Virus record (IMG/VR): IMGVR_UViG_3300050035_000110
Location: 1-26,166 of that record
Direction: 5' to 3' (one strand)
Origin: a virus
Length of the DNA: 26,166 nt
In this document: one piece after another, positions 6,574-15,045 of the stretch
Numbering within the stretch: position 1 is the first letter of the stretch
How the letters are laid out: each line of letters begins with the position of its first letter
Notes under the pieces: generated by a model
Database searches by the model: none
What the model was told of the DNA's origin: nothing
Seen by the model: the letters and a program-made list of their open reading frames with translations, nothing else
Made by a program: the position numbers and the translations under genes

Positions 6574-7017
6574 ATGAAGGCTTTTCTTTTTGCTCTTGTC
6601 TTGGTTTTCGCCAATGCGGGCTTTGCGCAGTCTTTGGCGGACGCGCCTACACCGCACCTTGACCGCGCGCAATGGGCACTCCTGGCCACCGATGCCGCTG
6701 CAAGGGGACTTGATGTGTACTCAACACATTGGGCGGAAACGGCGGGCAACAAAGAGGGAACGCTACCGGGATGGATTGCCAACCATCCGCCGGTAATGGC
6801 CCTCTACTCCGGTGGGATGGTCTACGCGCAATATTGGGTGGCGCGGAGGCTGTCCGCTCACCGTCACCGCAAGTTGGCCTATGCGATGACGGCGGCCGAC
6901 ATATCGATCACTGCCCCGTTTGCGATTCACAATCTATTTCTACCTGTATGCAAGGCCCCGGATGTGTATCTCTCCACAGGGTGCCAGGCTCCCGTGCCCG
7001 GCGTGATCTACAGGTGA
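6574..7017 (+). CDS. secreted protein of unknown function (moron-like)
   Basis: 147 aa on the strand opposite to the lysis and tail genes, flanked by the endolysin and the fibre gene. The N-terminus is a clear Sec signal peptide (MKAFLFALVLVFANAGFAQ, cleavage probably after Ala18 or Gln19). The mature part starts with polar residues, holds ALLATDAAARGLDVYSTHW, a weakly hydrophobic segment (VMALYSGGMVYAQYWVA) and two Cys near the C-terminus (PVCKAP and STGCQAP) that could form a disulfide in the periplasm. It has its own -10-like element and ribosome site. Opposite strand, own promoter and export signal are all typical of a lysogenic-conversion (moron) gene. No known family is recognised. Confidence 0.75.
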   Translation: MKAFLFALVLVFANAGFAQSLADAPTPHLDRAQWALLATDAAARGLDVYSTHWAETAGNKEGTLPGWIANHPPVMALYSGGMVYAQYWVARRLSAHRHRKLAYAMTAADISITAPFAIHNLFLPVCKAPDVYLSTGCQAPVPGVIYR

Positions 7018-7026
7018 TTGCCGGCC

Positions 7027-9204
7027 TTAGAAGACGCGCTGGAGCAACAATGTGCTCCCCACATATGATTGAAACGTAGCAGCGGACAAAGACGATTGCA
7101 GGTAAAAAGTCAGCGTGTGCGTGCCCGCTGAAAGCCCGGTCAAGCTGAGAATGAAGGCGTTGGACTGTGTGCCGTTTAACGTGGCATAGCTCACGGATAT
7201 GGACTGATTGAAATTTCCGTCCACGTATAGGTTGACGTTGCAAGTGGTTCCCACTGTGCCCGCCGTCTGCCCACCCGAGAGCGCCCCAAACATATTGAAC
7301 GTGTCCGCCGTGGATGCGGCGGTCACGCTGCAAGTCAGCCCTGCGATGGCCGTGCCTGGATTCCCGGCCCCGCTTGTGGTTGCCGTGGCTGTTTGATGGA
7401 GCATTGAGGTCTGCACGCGGGAGGCCGTGGTCAGAGCGGTGCCGTCAGCAAAAAGCACCTTGGATGCGCTCAGCGTGCCCGTGGTGATGTTGCTTGCGTT
7501 GAGGTTGGTTACAGCAACGTTGGCCGCGTTGAGCGTGCCTGTCGTAATCATGCTCGCGGTGATGGCCCCGGCCGCAATCTTTGACGCGGTAATGGAGCCA
7601 TCGACGATCAGAGAGGCATCATTGCAGCGGCGAAGCGTGAACGCACCCATGGAGATATTGCCCCCGGAGCCTACAGGGTTCGAGCCCTGACTTCCGATTG
7701 CAACATAGGCGGCGTTGGCGGGAGCGGGGGCGGATACGGAGCTAAGAATCCAAGCTCCGCCCGTGATCACAACATTCCCGGTTGGGTTCGTGAGTAGGTT
7801 CTTGTTGCTATCAAAAAATGCAAGCCACACGAAGCCGCTGCCTGAAGTGAGGTTGTAAACGTTGATGTACGCCTCACCGTAATAAGACTGCCCTTGCGTG
7901 CAGGAAACGTAGTTTAGATTGCTGCATGACGATGAGCTACTCCCGGCAAGAAGAGCGACGTAGCCTCCATGGCCGTTAGGTCCGGAAGCCACGGCCTCGC
8001 TTGCTGGCGTACAGACACAAAGGCCGAGTGCCCAATTATTCGAGCCATCAGAGAAGTCGTAGTTATAGGCAAGGTTGGTCAGGTCCGCGACGACTAGCTT
8101 GCTTGCTGCGATTGACCCCGCTGCAATCTGTGTGGCACCAATAGCACCCGCCGCAATCTGTCCCGCCGTGATGGTGCCCGCCGCGATCTGTCCCGCCGTG
8201 ATGGTGCCCGCCGCGATCTGTGTGGAGGTAATCGCATTGGCCGCAATCTTGTCGCCTGTGATGGTAGCAGCCGCGATGTTCGACGCCTGAATTGTGCCGG
8301 CGGCGATGTTGGCGGCGGTCACCGTGCCGGCCGCAATCTGAGTGGACGTGATGGCCCCGGCTGCGATCTGTGATGCCGTGATGGTGTTGGCTGCGATGGT
8401 TGCGGCGGTTACGGCCCCGGCCGCGAGTTGTGGCGTGCTAATGGACCCGTTTGAAATCTGAGTGCCAGTGATTTGTCCCGTGAGTTGCGCCGCGCTGATC
8501 GATGCAACTTGGGCGGAGGTGAGTTGCCCTGTAACCTGGGATGCGGCCACACTGGCAATCTGCGCTGCTGTGAGCGTGCCGCTTATGTCCGGGGCGGATA
8601 CAGTGAGCGGCGTCCATGCACTGCCTGTGCTGCGGTAGAGCTGCCCGTCTGCCGTGTTCCACACTAAGCGCCCGGACGGATAGGTTGCATTGGGCAAAGT
8701 GGGGAGACTCGACACCACAACGGGAGCCAGGCCCACCGCTGTAATTGCCGCGTTCATTTTGTTCGTTGCATCCGTGGCCGCCGCCGCGATTGCGGTCGTC
8801 TGTGCAGCCGCCGCCTGTGCATTCGAGATAACCGATTGCAACGCCGTGCGCTGGGTTGCCACCTGTGCCCATAGGTTGGCCAGTGATGTTTGTATGCCGG
8901 GCCACGGGCCGCTCGTGGTGCCATCCGGCCAGGTGGTTGCCCAGTTCGCCGGGGCACCGGCATTGATGAGCGCCGTACTGATTGCGGCGACCGCGTTGTC
9001 ATAGAAGGTGCTCGATACGCTCCACGTTGAAGTCAACGTGTCCAGCGAAGTCTTCATGGCCAACTCAGCGGTGTACTGCGCCATGAGGTTTATCTTGTCC
9101 TGATTGGATAGGTAGTTGACGTTTTCCGGGTCGCTGCCAATCGTGGTGGTTGTCGGTACTAGGCTGATCGAGCTTCCTGTTTCAGTCCAAGGGCTATTAG
9201 GCAT
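7027..9204 (-). CDS. tail fibre / receptor-binding protein with decapeptide repeats
   Basis: 725 aa from ATG 9204, with GAGGAG five bases upstream; it overlaps the end of the tip gene by eight bases. The N-terminus (about 1-190) is polar and Ala-rich with a coiled-coil stretch. Residues about 200-370 are tandem ten-residue repeats of the type IAAGTITAxQ, and a second shorter block lies at about 540-590. Between them is a domain (about 375-530) that starts NYDFSDGSNNWALG and has four or more Cys, resembling a carbohydrate-binding beta-sandwich. The last 120 residues form another beta-rich domain ending LLLQRVF. The place after the I-J tip gene is where lambda carries its side and central fibres. 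The repeats probably make a trimeric shaft and the two beta domains may bind host surface glycans. Confidence 0.8.
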   Translation of the reverse strand: MPNSPWTETGSSISLVPTTTTIGSDPENVNYLSNQDKINLMAQYTAELAMKTSLDTLTSTWSVSSTFYDNAVAAISTALINAGAPANWATTWPDGTTSGPWPGIQTSLANLWAQVATQRTALQSVISNAQAAAAQTTAIAAAATDATNKMNAAITAVGLAPVVVSSLPTLPNATYPSGRLVWNTADGQLYRSTGSAWTPLTVSAPDISGTLTAAQIASVAASQVTGQLTSAQVASISAAQLTGQITGTQISNGSISTPQLAAGAVTAATIAANTITASQIAAGAITSTQIAAGTVTAANIAAGTIQASNIAAATITGDKIAANAITSTQIAAGTITAGQIAAGTITAGQIAAGAIGATQIAAGSIAASKLVVADLTNLAYNYDFSDGSNNWALGLCVCTPASEAVASGPNGHGGYVALLAGSSSSSCSNLNYVSCTQGQSYYGEAYINVYNLTSGSGFVWLAFFDSNKNLLTNPTGNVVITGGAWILSSVSAPAPANAAYVAIGSQGSNPVGSGGNISMGAFTLRRCNDASLIVDGSITASKIAAGAITASMITTGTLNAANVAVTNLNASNITTGTLSASKVLFADGTALTTASRVQTSMLHQTATATTSGAGNPGTAIAGLTCSVTAASTADTFNMFGALSGGQTAGTVGTTCNVNLYVDGNFNQSISVSYATLNGTQSNAFILSLTGLSAGTHTLTFYLQSSLSAATFQSYVGSTLLLQRVF
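8161..8220. repeat. two identical 30-bp direct repeats inside the fibre shaft
   Basis: 8161-8190 and 8191-8220 are identical base for base. They encode two consecutive decapeptides of the shaft. Neighbouring units are diverged, so this looks like a recent duplication of one unit. Confidence 0.9.
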
Positions 9205-12200
9205 ACACACTCCTCACTGCGGCGTTGACGACGCTCATGGCGGCGGTTGGGCACACGGCGACGGTGTAAGACGTGGTGGTAGCGCCAACCGTGACCATGT
9301 CGAAAAGGTAGTTAGCCGCCGCCGTGGGATCGGACCCGGTGAAGGCGACAACATTGAAGGCCGAGGGCGTGGGGTAATTGCTGGGCCACGTCCAGGAGAT
9401 GGTGAGCCATACGATTGCAGCCGTTGTGACAGAACCGTTTGAGTTGACTGTGACGCCGGCGCTTGCCGTTGCGCTTCCGCCGCTGCCGCTTGTGTTGGTG
9501 GCGCTCTGCGAGATGGTGACAATCGGCGGATCGGGATACGGCGTGATGTACGCCGGGGTAAGACTCATGAGTCCGCCGGCCGCCACTGAAAGCACCGCGA
9601 CAATCATGTACATGCCCGTGCGGAGCGTGGTATCCGTCCACGTTGTGCCGGTTCCATCCCACAGCACGGCTGCCGTGTCCCATGGGTAATACGCCTGGCT
9701 GTCTTGGTAGCGAATCTCGTAGTGGTCCGCGCCGGTGACGGCCGCCCATGTGAGAACCGGCAAGCCGCTTGCATTGATCGCGCAACTAAATCCGGTCACA
9801 TTGGCGGGCACGTTGGTAGAGGCTTGCACCGTAATCAAGCCGGTAACCGGGCTGCCTAGCAAGTTTCCTTGCCAATCGAAGCCGGTCGCGCTCACGTTGT
9901 ACGTGGTCCCGATGGTGCCCGTGAATGTGCAGCTCTGCCCTTGGATGTTGCCCAGCGTGTTCCACGTTCCGCCGGAGGCTTGCACCTGCACCTGGGCACC
10001 CACGGCGGTGTTGTTGTTGCGCCAGCCAACGGAGACCACCGCCGAGTTGGATGAGCCGGTGAGGGTGCCATTCTGAAATTGCTCAACCAACGTGAGGTCG
10101 GTGATTACAGGCGAGGAATCGGGCACGCCTACAATTTCTCCGTAGTTGGGAACTACGTCGGTGTAGATGATGGGGTTGTACTCCATGGCTCCGATGTCAA
10201 AGGCGAAGTCTCCGGATTTCTTGATGCTCACCACGCGGAAGAGCTTGGCGGGTTGAGCGCCGGCGCTTTGTCCGTAGGCCCAGGCGCTGTCTTTCGAGGG
10301 CACGGCGGAGAACTGCCCCGAGATGGAAACAACCGCGCCCGATCCCGGTGTGACCGCAACGGCGGTGACGCTCATGTTGTCAATCACGTTGGCGTCGTAG
10401 AGCGTGAGCACGTTGCCGGCGGCAAGGCTGCCCGTGCTGCCTGTGAGCGTGAGGTTTGAGCCGGAGTAGCCGGTGACGATGTACTCGTTTCCCGGTGCGT
10501 CTACGGCCTTGACAATGCGCCCGGCGGGCAACGCGGCCGTCATGGTGACGTTGAGGCCAGAGACGGATTGCACCTGTGCGGTTCCGCGTTGCACCACGGG
10601 ATGCTGTACGCTCACCGTCCACCCGGCGGCGGTGGCAAAGGTTAAATCGGTGCGGTCAACGCTCAGCGTGTTGAGGGTGGAACCGGCTTGCACGCGGCCG
10701 CCCACGGCCCACTGAACAACATCGGATTGCATTGCTATCACAGAGCCAAGTGAGCAACACACGGCCTCAACGGGCGCACTGAATTGAATGGTGCGGAGCG
10801 TGAGCTTGGTGCTCATTAGATGGAAGTAGGCCCAGCGCCAGGCTTGGTCGCGGCTTGTGCATCCGGTGAGTTTGGTGCGCGTGATCTTGGGTTGCAAGCC
10901 GCTGTTGATGTCCGCCGCCGTCATAACGGATACGGGCAAGTCCATGCGGTAGTTACGGGCCGCGTCGGCGAAGTCAACCTCGATCAGCGTGCAACGATCA
11001 TCGAGAGCGACCCACGCTTCGGTGAAGCTGTCTTTCTTGGTGTTGCCCACGGTGAAGAGCTGTACGGGGTCGCCGGGCGCGTCGAGGATCACGCTGTAAC
11101 GCATCCCAAGCTGAATGATGGAGGCGCGGCTCATGCCGCCGATGACGCCCAGCGCGTGCCACGCATCTCCGGCCTGATCGAAAGTGCCCGAGAAGATGTG
11201 CCGGCGCGTCTGGCTGCCGTCTTGATTGGTCACCATCTGATCGTTAAACGCTGCCCACGCGACGAACGCGGGAACATCGATCATGTTGGCGGCGATGCCC
11301 ATGCCGTACAGCGGATTGGTGAGCATGTCATAAGCCACGATAGCCGGGTTGTCATGCTCGTAGGCGGAGAGTTGCGCGGGGATCACGGTATCCGCGCCAA
11401 TGTCATGGGTGATGGTGGCCATAAGCTGAATGCTTCCGCCGTTAAGCTGAGACGTGGCCAGGGCCTTGACGCCCACGAGGATCATGTTCGGGTAAGAGAG
11501 GTTCGACCAGAAAATCTCATTGATATTCCACAGCCAGCAATCGCAGACGGTTTGAGAGCTGGTTGCATCGCTGTAGAAAATGTAGTCGTTGTTATCCCAC
11601 TCCCACGCAACCTTGGTTACGCGCACATCCCATTGACCGGCGGCCAGGCCGTAGACGCTCACGGTGTCAAAGAATGCGGAGAAAGTGCAATTCTCGATCA
11701 CGCGGTAACCCTGCCACCAATTGGTGGCGAGAGCTTGATTGAGGTTGGGGTCGCATGGCTGCCACTCACCTCTAAATGTGGCGGAGGTGTTTGATGTGGT
11801 GCCGTCCACGTTGACAGTGGTCACCGTTTCTGTATTGCTCCACAGGTCGCCGGGCGTGTGCGTGCCGTTGTCACTGGCATAGACGATGCCCGATCCGGCA
11901 AAGCGATCCGTAGGCACCACAACCCACGCGGGCCAGGTCTGCGTTCCGTTGCTGTGCGTGGTGGCAACCGTCTGTGTGTTGTTCGGGAAGAGCGGAGATG
12001 TCCAGGTGTTTGTGTTGTGCGGCGAAACCTCGATCTTGTAAATCACCTTGAGCGGTACATCGTTGCCGTCGCCGGTGATGCGGTAGAGGCCCGAGGGGAA
12101 CTTGACGGTGATGTCCAACCCTTGGACGTTGGTTCCCGTGCCCTGCACCACGATAGGCCCGTTCGAGATGAGCATCTCAATCTCTTGCGGGTAGCCGTTG

Positions 12201-13033
12201 GTTGTGCGGTCAAAGCCGTCGATAGGTGCTTGATTGTTGGTGCCCAGGCGCACCTGATACGAGCAGTTGCTAAAGACGGAGATGGGCTGTTGATTGATGA
12301 GCACGTTGGAAATGCTCACGGCCTGGCCCCAGCCGTAGCAGACAAGGCAGTTGATGTAAGCGTCTTTGCCGTCGAAGTTCACATAAGACGAAATGACGTT
12401 GCCGCACCATCCCATGGTGCCGTACGCCTTGGGAACCGGAACGCCGGGCTGTGCGAGACCCTTGGGGCCGGTTGGATCGTAGGTTGAGGACCACGATGGA
12501 GAGCTGGGCTGGCCCGGTTGGAATGCCCAGGAGATGAGCATACTGCCGCCCATGAGAGCGGCAGCCCCGATCAAACCGGCGGCGGTGCCCGGCATGCCCA
12601 TCATGGCAGCGAATCCTGCAAAGCCAACGCCGACGCCGGTGAAGCACGCGACCAGCGTCAGTAGCGCAACCATGGAAATCATCTCCCACACACGGCCGCC
12701 GGCGGCGCGCGGAAAGAGGACTATCTCGTCTCCCGATTGCACCGCCGTTGACCACAATTCCTCATCCGGAATGCGTGAGCCGTTGAGGCAGCACTTGTAA
12801 TCGTCCAGATGGATGGCGGCGCGGGTGACCAGTGCAGCCGCGCTCTCATTGTCAAGCGGAGCTATCTGGATCACGCGGCGCTCTTCTACGTGAAACGGAT
12901 TCAGATTTTCAATGATGCGAACGGGGCGGAGGCTCAGCGTGTCTGGTATGTCAGGCAACACGTACGGCGCGGGCGCGGCCTCGGCGATAGAGACAATCTG
13001 CGGATTTAGAGCGGGGATGAGTCCTGTTTCCAT
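9197..13033 (-). CDS. tail tip attachment protein, gpI-gpJ fusion
   Basis: 1278 aa. Residues about 1-110 look like the beta-grasp part of lambda gpI (DEIVLFPRAAGG is its typical C-terminal strand). Residues about 110-170 are two hydrophobic Gly/Ala-rich helices (MISMVALLTLVACFTGVG, then GMPGTAAGLIGAAALMGG). The PG(V/Q)P-KAYGTMGW stretch begins the J-like hub, followed by repeated beta domains. The last 300 residues contain fibronectin-type III-like modules (LTLVEQFQNGTL..., then LPVLTWAAVTGADHYEIRY). J proteins form the tip hub and recognise the host receptor with their C-terminus. In lambda, I and J are separate genes; here they are one. The gene overlaps the NlpC/P60 gene (28 bases) and the fibre gene. 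Confidence 0.88.
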   Translation of the reverse strand: METGLIPALNPQIVSIAEAAPAPYVLPDIPDTLSLRPVRIIENLNPFHVEERRVIQIAPLDNESAAALVTRAAIHLDDYKCCLNGSRIPDEELWSTAVQSGDEIVLFPRAAGGRVWEMISMVALLTLVACFTGVGVGFAGFAAMMGMPGTAAGLIGAAALMGGSMLISWAFQPGQPSSPSWSSTYDPTGPKGLAQPGVPVPKAYGTMGWCGNVISSYVNFDGKDAYINCLVCYGWGQAVSISNVLINQQPISVFSNCSYQVRLGTNNQAPIDGFDRTTNGYPQEIEMLISNGPIVVQGTGTNVQGLDITVKFPSGLYRITGDGNDVPLKVIYKIEVSPHNTNTWTSPLFPNNTQTVATTHSNGTQTWPAWVVVPTDRFAGSGIVYASDNGTHTPGDLWSNTETVTTVNVDGTTSNTSATFRGEWQPCDPNLNQALATNWWQGYRVIENCTFSAFFDTVSVYGLAAGQWDVRVTKVAWEWDNNDYIFYSDATSSQTVCDCWLWNINEIFWSNLSYPNMILVGVKALATSQLNGGSIQLMATITHDIGADTVIPAQLSAYEHDNPAIVAYDMLTNPLYGMGIAANMIDVPAFVAWAAFNDQMVTNQDGSQTRRHIFSGTFDQAGDAWHALGVIGGMSRASIIQLGMRYSVILDAPGDPVQLFTVGNTKKDSFTEAWVALDDRCTLIEVDFADAARNYRMDLPVSVMTAADINSGLQPKITRTKLTGCTSRDQAWRWAYFHLMSTKLTLRTIQFSAPVEAVCCSLGSVIAMQSDVVQWAVGGRVQAGSTLNTLSVDRTDLTFATAAGWTVSVQHPVVQRGTAQVQSVSGLNVTMTAALPAGRIVKAVDAPGNEYIVTGYSGSNLTLTGSTGSLAAGNVLTLYDANVIDNMSVTAVAVTPGSGAVVSISGQFSAVPSKDSAWAYGQSAGAQPAKLFRVVSIKKSGDFAFDIGAMEYNPIIYTDVVPNYGEIVGVPDSSPVITDLTLVEQFQNGTLTGSSNSAVVSVGWRNNNTAVGAQVQVQASGGTWNTLGNIQGQSCTFTGTIGTTYNVSATGFDWQGNLLGSPVTGLITVQASTNVPANVTGFSCAINASGLPVLTWAAVTGADHYEIRYQDSQAYYPWDTAAVLWDGTGTTWTDTTLRTGMYMIVAVLSVAAGGLMSLTPAYITPYPDPPIVTISQSATNTSGSGGSATASAGVTVNSNGSVTTAAIVWLTISWTWPSNYPTPSAFNVVAFTGSDPTAAANYLFDMVTVGATTTSYTVAVCPTAAMSVVNAAVRSVYA

Positions 13034-13395
13034 CGATAGAAGCCCTCAATTCGAGCTTTCCACGGAAACGCGTTATACCGCTCTTTTGCCACCCCCGCGC
13101 CCTCACGCGAGTGCAGCATCCAACCATCTCCGCAGACCACGCCGATGTGCCAGCGCGGATCGAGAGAGCGAATCAAGATTGCATCGCCCGGTTGCGGGTC
13201 CGCAACTAAATCCCAATCCGCAACGGCAAGCTCAACGGCGTCCTCTTCGCTGGCGTATGCCGGGACGGGAAAGCCGAGGCGGCGTTCGATTTCAAGGACA
13301 AAGCCGACGCAATCGTAAGCATCCGGCCCGCGCGCATCTTTACGCCACGGCTTAGGCAGCAAGTCCGCCCACAGGGAGTACGGAATAGTCTGCAT
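13006..13395 (-). CDS. NlpC/P60 tail tip peptidase (gpK-like)
   Basis: 129 aa. It has the catalytic layout of NlpC/P60 cysteine peptidases: Cys29 in AYDCVGFVLE, His83 in WHIGVV and a third polar residue, His95, in GWMLHS. PGDAILIR precedes the His, as in the family. Lambda gpK joins a JAB domain to this one; here only the NlpC/P60 part is present. It probably cuts peptide bonds in peptidoglycan during DNA entry and sits in the tail tip. The gene lies between the L-like gene (one-base gap) and the I-J gene, which is exact lambda order. Confidence 0.87.
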   Translation of the reverse strand: MQTIPYSLWADLLPKPWRKDARGPDAYDCVGFVLEIERRLGFPVPAYASEEDAVELAVADWDLVADPQPGDAILIRSLDPRWHIGVVCGDGWMLHSREGAGVAKERYNAFPWKARIEGFYRWKQDSSPL

Positions 13396-14061
13396 CTAGT
13401 TTTGTGCCGCCAGCACTGTGCCGTTGGTTCCGATGCCGGGGAACGCTCCGAAGCGGCCGGCGTTGTTATGCACTTGGCAGCCGTTCGCGCCGTTGTACGT
13501 GCCATCGCAGTTGGTGAGCGCGCCGGTGTAGCCACACCAGATGCTCTTGTAGTGCGAAACGTACATGCAGAAATTGGCGCGGTAAAGGTACTTGGGAAAG
13601 AGTTGCCGCAATGGGCTGGGAGCGGAGAGAGAGAACGTGACCAGCTCCGCCGTGCAAACGGACTTCATGACCGTGGTAGACACTGCAAGATCGGGCTCGC
13701 CGGCGGGATGCGCCGTATTGTAGACGTACACGTTCGCAATGGCCCCGGCAATGCCGCCGTACTGCTCAATGACGCCTTGCAGGATGCGCATGGTATTCGA
13801 TGCCTTGAGAGCCATCGTGGGCAGTTGTCCTGAGCCTGGCTGCTCAGCGGAGAATTCAAAGTTGAATGGTTGATAGGTCTGTACGCCGTTGCCATCGCCG
13901 GCGTCGAATTGGATCGGGTCAATGTTGCGCGCAAAGCGCATGTGCTGTCCGTTCCAAATGATGTCGAGCAATAGAAGCCAAGCATCTCCGGAGGCCAACA
14001 CGAACTTATCGCGCTGGGCAGCAAGGGAGAGCACGGCCATGGGAGAGACGGCAGTGGGCAT
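13396..14061 (-). CDS. minor tail protein L-like, iron-sulfur tail tip protein
   Basis: 221 aa. The C-terminal part contains four cysteines with spacing CX10C-X8-C-X9-C (residues 165, 176, 185 and 195) in the setting FCMYVSHYKSIWCGYTG and NGCQVHNNAGRFGAFPG. This matches the gpL family, where the four Cys hold a [4Fe-4S] cluster and the motif YKG..CGYTG is typical. The N-terminal half is beta-rich (IWNGQHMRFARNIDPIQFD). The protein would form part of the tail tip ring between M and I-J. ATG 14061 is preceded by AGGAGG and overlaps the M-like stop as TAATG. Family assignment rests on Cys pattern and gene order. Confidence 0.82.
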   Translation of the reverse strand: MPTAVSPMAVLSLAAQRDKFVLASGDAWLLLLDIIWNGQHMRFARNIDPIQFDAGDGNGVQTYQPFNFEFSAEQPGSGQLPTMALKASNTMRILQGVIEQYGGIAGAIANVYVYNTAHPAGEPDLAVSTTVMKSVCTAELVTFSLSAPSPLRQLFPKYLYRANFCMYVSHYKSIWCGYTGALTNCDGTYNGANGCQVHNNAGRFGAFPGIGTNGTVLAAQN

Positions 14062-14999
14062 TAGACCTCCTGGAGTTCCATCTTGCAGCCGTAGACTTTC
14101 ACGCCGTTGCCCCAGCCGATGTCTGCGATTTCAGGTAGCGACGAAAAGCGCACAAGACAGCCAAGCGATTGCGATCCAACCATGCGGCCATAGGGCGTGA
14201 GCGGCGTGAGCAAGCCGCAACCCACCGTATCCCATGAGACTGAGGCGGAGCCGTCCAGCGTAATGGCCGACGCGGTGGAGTTGGTGAGCGTGACGAGGAG
14301 ACTCACTTTGAAACTGGCCGCGCTGGCCGGCACGGTGAACTGATAGCCGTACGTCTGCCAGCCGACGCCGATGGTTGCCGCCGTGCCGTTGACCGTTGAC
14401 AGCGCGCCGCCGGCGGCATTCAGGTAAGACACGCTCACTTGCGCGCCAAGCACTCCCGCCGCCAGCGCGCCCTGGATCGCATCCAAGGCCGCTGTGAAGA
14501 CGTACACCTCGCCGGGCTTGCATGGCACCGCCAGATCGCAGTTGAGAGCGCCTGTAACGGTTGTGTGCGCGGCAATGGTCTTTGTGGCCACGGTCCCGAA
14601 CTCGATTGCCTGGGTGCCGTCCGCAACCGGAGTAGTGCCAACGCCGATGGACTCCTGACCCGGCGCGCTGGAGATGTTCCACCCAAAGACAAGATCGGAG
14701 GCCGTGAGGGCCGGAAACTCAAAGGACCAATTGGGCAGGAGGTTGGGAAAGAGAAAGCTGTTGCCGCCGCGCGCCGCGTAGCTGGGTGACATGAAGAACT
14801 CATCCAATGCGCGGATGTCTTCCGCTACGAGGTTGCGGACGTTGAACGGCCAGGTGCGGCGGGCACGGGTCCCGCGCGGGCGCGTGGAGACATACCCGCT
14901 CTCCGCCGGATCGCGGATCGTGTCATCCTCGGTTTTCTTCGAGGTGTCCATCGAAGGTTGGCGCGAAAGTGACGGAAAGATGAGCGGGAATGTCGCCAT
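14061..14999 (-). CDS. minor tail protein M-like with a large internal carbohydrate-binding-type insertion
   Basis: 312 aa, about three times the length of lambda gpM (about 109 aa). The ends fit the M family: N-terminal FPLIFPSLSRQPSMDTS and RRTWPFNVRNLV...DEFF, and C-terminal GCLVRFSSLPEI...KVYGCKMELQEV. Between them, residues about 85-270 form an extra beta-sandwich that begins LLPNWSFEFPAL..FGWNIS and contains YGYQFTVPASAASFKVSLLV, a pattern seen in CBM4/9-type domains. So a sugar-binding module seems to be inserted into the tip protein. The start at 14999 has only a weak ribosome site. The gene diverges from the gpZ-like gene, with a 46-base gap. Confidence 0.75.
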   Translation of the reverse strand: MATFPLIFPSLSRQPSMDTSKKTEDDTIRDPAESGYVSTRPRGTRARRTWPFNVRNLVAEDIRALDEFFMSPSYAARGGNSFLFPNLLPNWSFEFPALTASDLVFGWNISSAPGQESIGVGTTPVADGTQAIEFGTVATKTIAAHTTVTGALNCDLAVPCKPGEVYVFTAALDAIQGALAAGVLGAQVSVSYLNAAGGALSTVNGTAATIGVGWQTYGYQFTVPASAASFKVSLLVTLTNSTASAITLDGSASVSWDTVGCGLLTPLTPYGRMVGSQSLGCLVRFSSLPEIADIGWGNGVKVYGCKMELQEV

Positions 15000-15045
15000 G
15001 TCTTGAGCATGTCCCGATTCATCGAAACCGCGCTAAGTTGAAGCT

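Noticed and set aside
8090-8600. CRISPR-like array suggested by regular 30-bp periodicity
   Set aside because: Units are contiguous without spacers, keep the reading frame, and encode the fibre decapeptides.
10820-12487. Two long plus-strand frames (324 and 209 codons) opposite the tail tip gene
   Set aside because: Antisense shadows of the I-J gene; compositions are typical of reverse frames and no start signals are seen.
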